From contig CAVOUJ010000032.1 of the NCBI GenBank assembly GCA_963699535.1, positions 186,001 through 250,000 of the forward strand: 64,000 nucleotides of DNA, given 5' to 3'. The stretch is from VBDM01 sp963699535. GTDB lineage: Bacteria > Pseudomonadota > Gammaproteobacteria > Burkholderiales > SG8-39. Both the position numbers and the translations under genes were made by a program. Shown here piece by piece: positions 61,669 through 64,000 of this stretch. How positions within the stretch are numbered: position 1 is the stretch's first letter; each line of letters begins with the position of its first letter. The notes below the pieces were generated by a model. The model worked only from the letters and a program-made list of their open reading frames with translations. It had not been told where the DNA came from and searched no databases.

Positions 61669-62811
61669 TCAGAAGATGAAGCTGACTCCGGCCAGGACGC
61701 CGGACCCGCCGACCTTCACTTTCTCGGTCGCGCCGGTGGTCGCGAGTTTCCCTTCGGTCGTCGCAGAGAGGTACTTGAATTGCAGATGGAGACCGACGCG
61801 ATTGAAGCGGAACTCAGCCCCCGCAAAGCCCTGGAAAGCGGGACCTGAAGCCGCGCCGGAAAGGCTCCCGCCGTAAGAGGTAGAGGCCAAACCGACGCCG
61901 GCTCCAACGTAAGGGTAGAACCAGTCGGCCGCGCGGAAGTAGTACTTGCCGTTCAGCATGGCGGCGTAGACTTCCTGCTCCGCGGTCGCGGCGGTCGCGC
62001 TGGGAACGAACTCGTTCTTGTAGTAGAACACCTCTCCGCCCACCGCCAGGCCCGATCGGCTGCGCCACTCGATCTCGATGCCGGCCGCCGGCTTCGAAGT
62101 CGTGTCGAAGGTGCTGGGCGTGCCGCCGACCGACTGGTCGCCCTCGGCCAACTTGAAACTGCCTGCTTTCACGATGAGCGCAATGCCCGAGCCGGCCTCC
62201 TGCGGCTTGCCCGCAGCCGCAGGCGCAGGTTTTGCCGCGGGCGGCGGTGGAGCGGGCGCAGCCGCCTGGGGTGCGGGCTTCGCCGCGGCCGGAGGCGGAG
62301 CGGCGGGCTTGGCGACTTGCGGGGGCGGCGCGGGCGTAGGCGCAGGCGCTGCTGCGCGCGGCGCTGCAATGACCGCCGGCGGGGCGGCCGCGAACTGGCT
62401 TTGCGCGACCGCCTTGCGGCCTTCGGCCTCCGGTGCAAGACGCGCCTCCGTCCGCACCGGCGTCACCCCGGAGACCGCCTCGACCCGCACGAAGTAGCTT
62501 CGGTTGGGCTCGGCCTGGAACGCAACCGCGAAGAGCACGCGGTCGCCGCTGCGCACGAAGGTTTTCCCCGGGGCGACGGTTGCGACGAGGAAGGTGCCGT
62601 TCGCCAACTGCCCGGCCGCTTCAGCGTTCACCGACACCGGCACCTGCGCGTCCACCGGCTCGCGTTCGCTGCGAAAAACGAACACCAGCGCCTTGCCGGG
62701 GGGCGGCTTCGCCTGCCGGGGATCGGTCTGGGCGTGCACGACCGGAGCAGCAAGCAGAGCGGTGAGGAGGAGGGCGCCCCCCACCGCAAGCCATGCGCGC
62801 AGCTTGTTCAT
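61669..62811 (-). CDS. Outer-membrane beta-barrel protein with N-terminal DUF2846-like domain
   Basis: A 380-residue protein in three parts. The signal peptide ends at APVVHAQ. An N-terminal domain (about 35-125; GKALVFVFRSEREPVDAQVP, FVRSGDRVLFAVAF) resembles DUF2846. A long Ala/Pro linker (about 140-205) then leads to a C-terminal eight-strand-type barrel (GLAVGGEVFYYKNEF, YYFRAADWFYPYVGAGVGLA, AFQGFAGAEFRFNRVGLHLQ) ending in the outer-membrane signature GVLAGVSFIF. The linker probably keeps the small domain in the periplasm, where it may bind peptidoglycan or lipoprotein. Repetitive linker DNA could be slippage-prone. Confidence 0.8.
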   Translation of the reverse strand: MNKLRAWLAVGGALLLTALLAAPVVHAQTDPRQAKPPPGKALVFVFRSEREPVDAQVPVSVNAEAAGQLANGTFLVATVAPGKTFVRSGDRVLFAVAFQAEPNRSYFVRVEAVSGVTPVRTEARLAPEAEGRKAVAQSQFAAAPPAVIAAPRAAAPAPTPAPPPQVAKPAAPPPAAAKPAPQAAAPAPPPPAAKPAPAAAGKPQEAGSGIALIVKAGSFKLAEGDQSVGGTPSTFDTTSKPAAGIEIEWRSRSGLAVGGEVFYYKNEFVPSATAATAEQEVYAAMLNGKYYFRAADWFYPYVGAGVGLASTSYGGSLSGAASGPAFQGFAGAEFRFNRVGLHLQFKYLSATTEGKLATTGATEKVKVGGSGVLAGVSFIF

Positions 62812-62853
62812 CGGGCAAATTTCAACAGCCTGCTCACCGCTGCGAGACCATGG

Positions 62854-64000
62854 CTACTGCACGCTCAACGTGAATGTCGAGGAGCCGCCGCCGCTCTTCG
62901 CCACCCCGATGTACAGCGTAAACCCGGCCGGCACCCCCGCGCTCGTGCAAGTGTCATTGGCGTTACCGGCGGCGGCTGAGCAGGTCCAATTGAGATCCGG
63001 TGAGAGGAAATCGGCGGTTGTGTATACCGTTGGATCGACGCCACCGCCCGTGATGCTCGTCACGTTTATAGTGTTGACGGGGGTGATGGTGGTAAAGACA
63101 TAGTAGCTGGTGCCGCCGACGGTCACTTGGCCCTGGTTGTAGGGCATCGCCGGGATGATGAACGGGCTTCCCGGGCTCCCCTGGTTCGTCACCGCGGTGA
63201 CGGTCAGGTTCGCGGTGCCGGATATCCCGGTGGAGGTGGCCGTAATGGTCACCGGACCCCCCGCGCTCACCCCGGTTGCCTCGCCAAAGAGGACGGTGGC
63301 GATCCCCGTATCGCTCGAGACCCACGACGCGCTGTGCGTCAGGTCCTGGGTGCTGGCGTCGGTATAGGTGCCCGTGGCGATGAATTCCTGAGTGGTGCCT
63401 ACGACAATGCTCGCCGATGCGGGTGTTACTGCGATGGACACCAGGGTGGCCGCGGTCACGGTCAGATTTGCCGCCGGACTACTGGTTACCCCGTCGAAGG
63501 TGGCCGTGATGGTCACCCCGCCCACGACTACACCGGTTGTAAGACCTCCGAGGACGGTGGCGACCGCCTCATCGCTCGAGCTCCACGACGCGGACCCTGT
63601 CAGATTCTGGATCGTGGTATCGCTATAGGTCCCCGTGGCGGTGAATTGCACGGTGGTGCCTGCGGCGATGCTCGCTGACGGCGGTGTCACTGCGATGGAT
63701 ACCAGGACAGCGGCTGTCACGGTCAGGCTCGCCGGTGGGCTGGATATCCCTCCGAAAGTCGCCGTGATGTTCACCGGACCGCCCTCGGTCACGCCGGTTG
63801 CGAGGCCGCCGATCACGGTGGCGATTGCCGTATTGCCTGATCCCCACGATGCGCCCGCTGTCAGGTCCTGGTTGTTGCCATCGGTGTAGAAACCCGTGGC
63901 GGTGAATTGCACGTTGGTGCCCTTGGCGATGCTCGCGGGTGACGGTGTCACTGCGATAGATACCAAGAGGGCAGGCGTCACCGTCAGGCTTGCCGTGCCG
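62854..64000 (-). CDS. Ig-like (BID2) repeat surface protein, partial
   Basis: The frame runs off the right edge of the window; about 382 residues of the C-terminal part are visible. Three BID2-type Ig repeats of 86-87 residues each begin LVSIAVTP and contain FTATGTY and SASW marks. They are followed by a domain of about 110 residues (GGTSYYVFTTITPVN, LNWTCSAAAGNANDTCTSAG, SSTFTLSVQ) resembling a bacterial pre-peptidase C-terminal domain with two cysteines. Such proteins are secreted adhesins or envelope stalks. The anchoring and N-terminus lie outside. It is transcribed in line with the barrel-protein gene, 42 bases upstream of it. Confidence 0.85.
   Translation of the reverse strand, partial: GTASLTVTPALLVSIAVTPSPASIAKGTNVQFTATGFYTDGNNQDLTAGASWGSGNTAIATVIGGLATGVTEGGPVNITATFGGISSPPASLTVTAAVLVSIAVTPPSASIAAGTTVQFTATGTYSDTTIQNLTGSASWSSSDEAVATVLGGLTTGVVVGGVTITATFDGVTSSPAANLTVTAATLVSIAVTPASASIVVGTTQEFIATGTYTDASTQDLTHSASWVSSDTGIATVLFGEATGVSAGGPVTITATSTGISGTANLTVTAVTNQGSPGSPFIIPAMPYNQGQVTVGGTSYYVFTTITPVNTINVTSITGGGVDPTVYTTADFLSPDLNWTCSAAAGNANDTCTSAGVPAGFTLYIGVAKSGGGSSTFTLSVQ
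63187..63966 (-). repeat. Three tandem Ig-like (BID2) coding repeats
   Basis: Three units of 258-261 bases (63966-63706, 63705-63445, 63444-63187) encode 87, 87 and 86 residues. Each starts LVSIAVTP and ends LTVTA. They share about half to two thirds of their residues by eye, so they arose by duplication but have diverged. A fourth unit appears to begin before the window edge (GTASLTVTPAL). Confidence 0.85.

Noticed and set aside
63187..63966. CRISPR-like regular repeats
   Set aside because: The 260-base periodicity is in frame and encodes Ig-like domains; there are no short repeats with unique spacers.

Overview
The window is about 64 kb of GC-rich DNA. Gene content points to a betaproteobacterium, probably Burkholderiales. 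It has four Bug-type tripartite tricarboxylate substrate-binding proteins, many aromatic-acid catabolic genes, a PobA, a Csu-type pilus operon and an AttEFGH-type exporter. The lineage call is inference from gene content; no rRNA or tRNA gene was recognised.

Layout. (1) 1-5793: the end of an FAD aromatic hydroxylase, a MetF-family reductase, a large PAS-PAS-GGDEF-EAL protein and a frameshifted NMT1-like binding protein. (2) 5899-13029: a compact plus-strand operon of DUF2848, cupin and amidase genes with a complete branched-chain-type ABC transporter (LivK, H, M, G, F), which looks like uptake and hydrolysis of an amide. (3) 13031-18130: a minus-strand archaic chaperone-usher (spore coat U/Csu) pilus operon. 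(4) 18545-24088: AttE-, AttFG- and AttH-like genes, interrupted by an antisense M24-fold gene. (5) 24101-28137: pobA, an alpha/beta hydrolase, an ACMSD-type amidohydrolase and a polysaccharide deacetylase. (6) 28147-31481: minus-strand small genes (two methyltransferases, lipoprotein, GNAT, VOC). (7) 31522-33296: an AT-richer island with two attC-like sites and two orphan genes, arranged like integron gene cassettes but without an integrase in view (CALIN-like). (8) 33334-36408: topoisomerase IB, 3-hydroxyanthranilate dioxygenase and aminomuconate-semialdehyde dehydrogenase. (9) 36523-52751: an adenylate cyclase-FHA fusion, then catabolic clusters: MBL hydrolase, MmsA, extradiol dioxygenase, FMN reductase, FAH, carboxymuconolactone decarboxylase, oxalomesaconate tautomerase, dienelactone hydrolase, SDR and a CoxL-type molybdenum hydroxylase. 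(10) 52787-64000: a mosaic region with Bug and PBP2 binding proteins, a 5'-truncated LuxR, two further remnants of the CoxL 3' end, DUF3015, a broken DUF4105, a lipoprotein hydrolase, a sulfatase, a fused outer-membrane barrel and a partial Ig-repeat surface protein.

Functionally the window reads as an aromatic and amide scavenger. Periplasmic binding proteins capture acids and amides. Hydroxylases, ring-cleavage dioxygenases, hydrolases and semialdehyde dehydrogenases channel them to central metabolism. Pili and surface proteins mediate attachment.

A caution for every reader: at least twelve genes are interrupted by single-base shifts, mostly an extra base in a short run. Many of the genes called pseudogenes here may be intact in the living organism and broken only by sequence errors.
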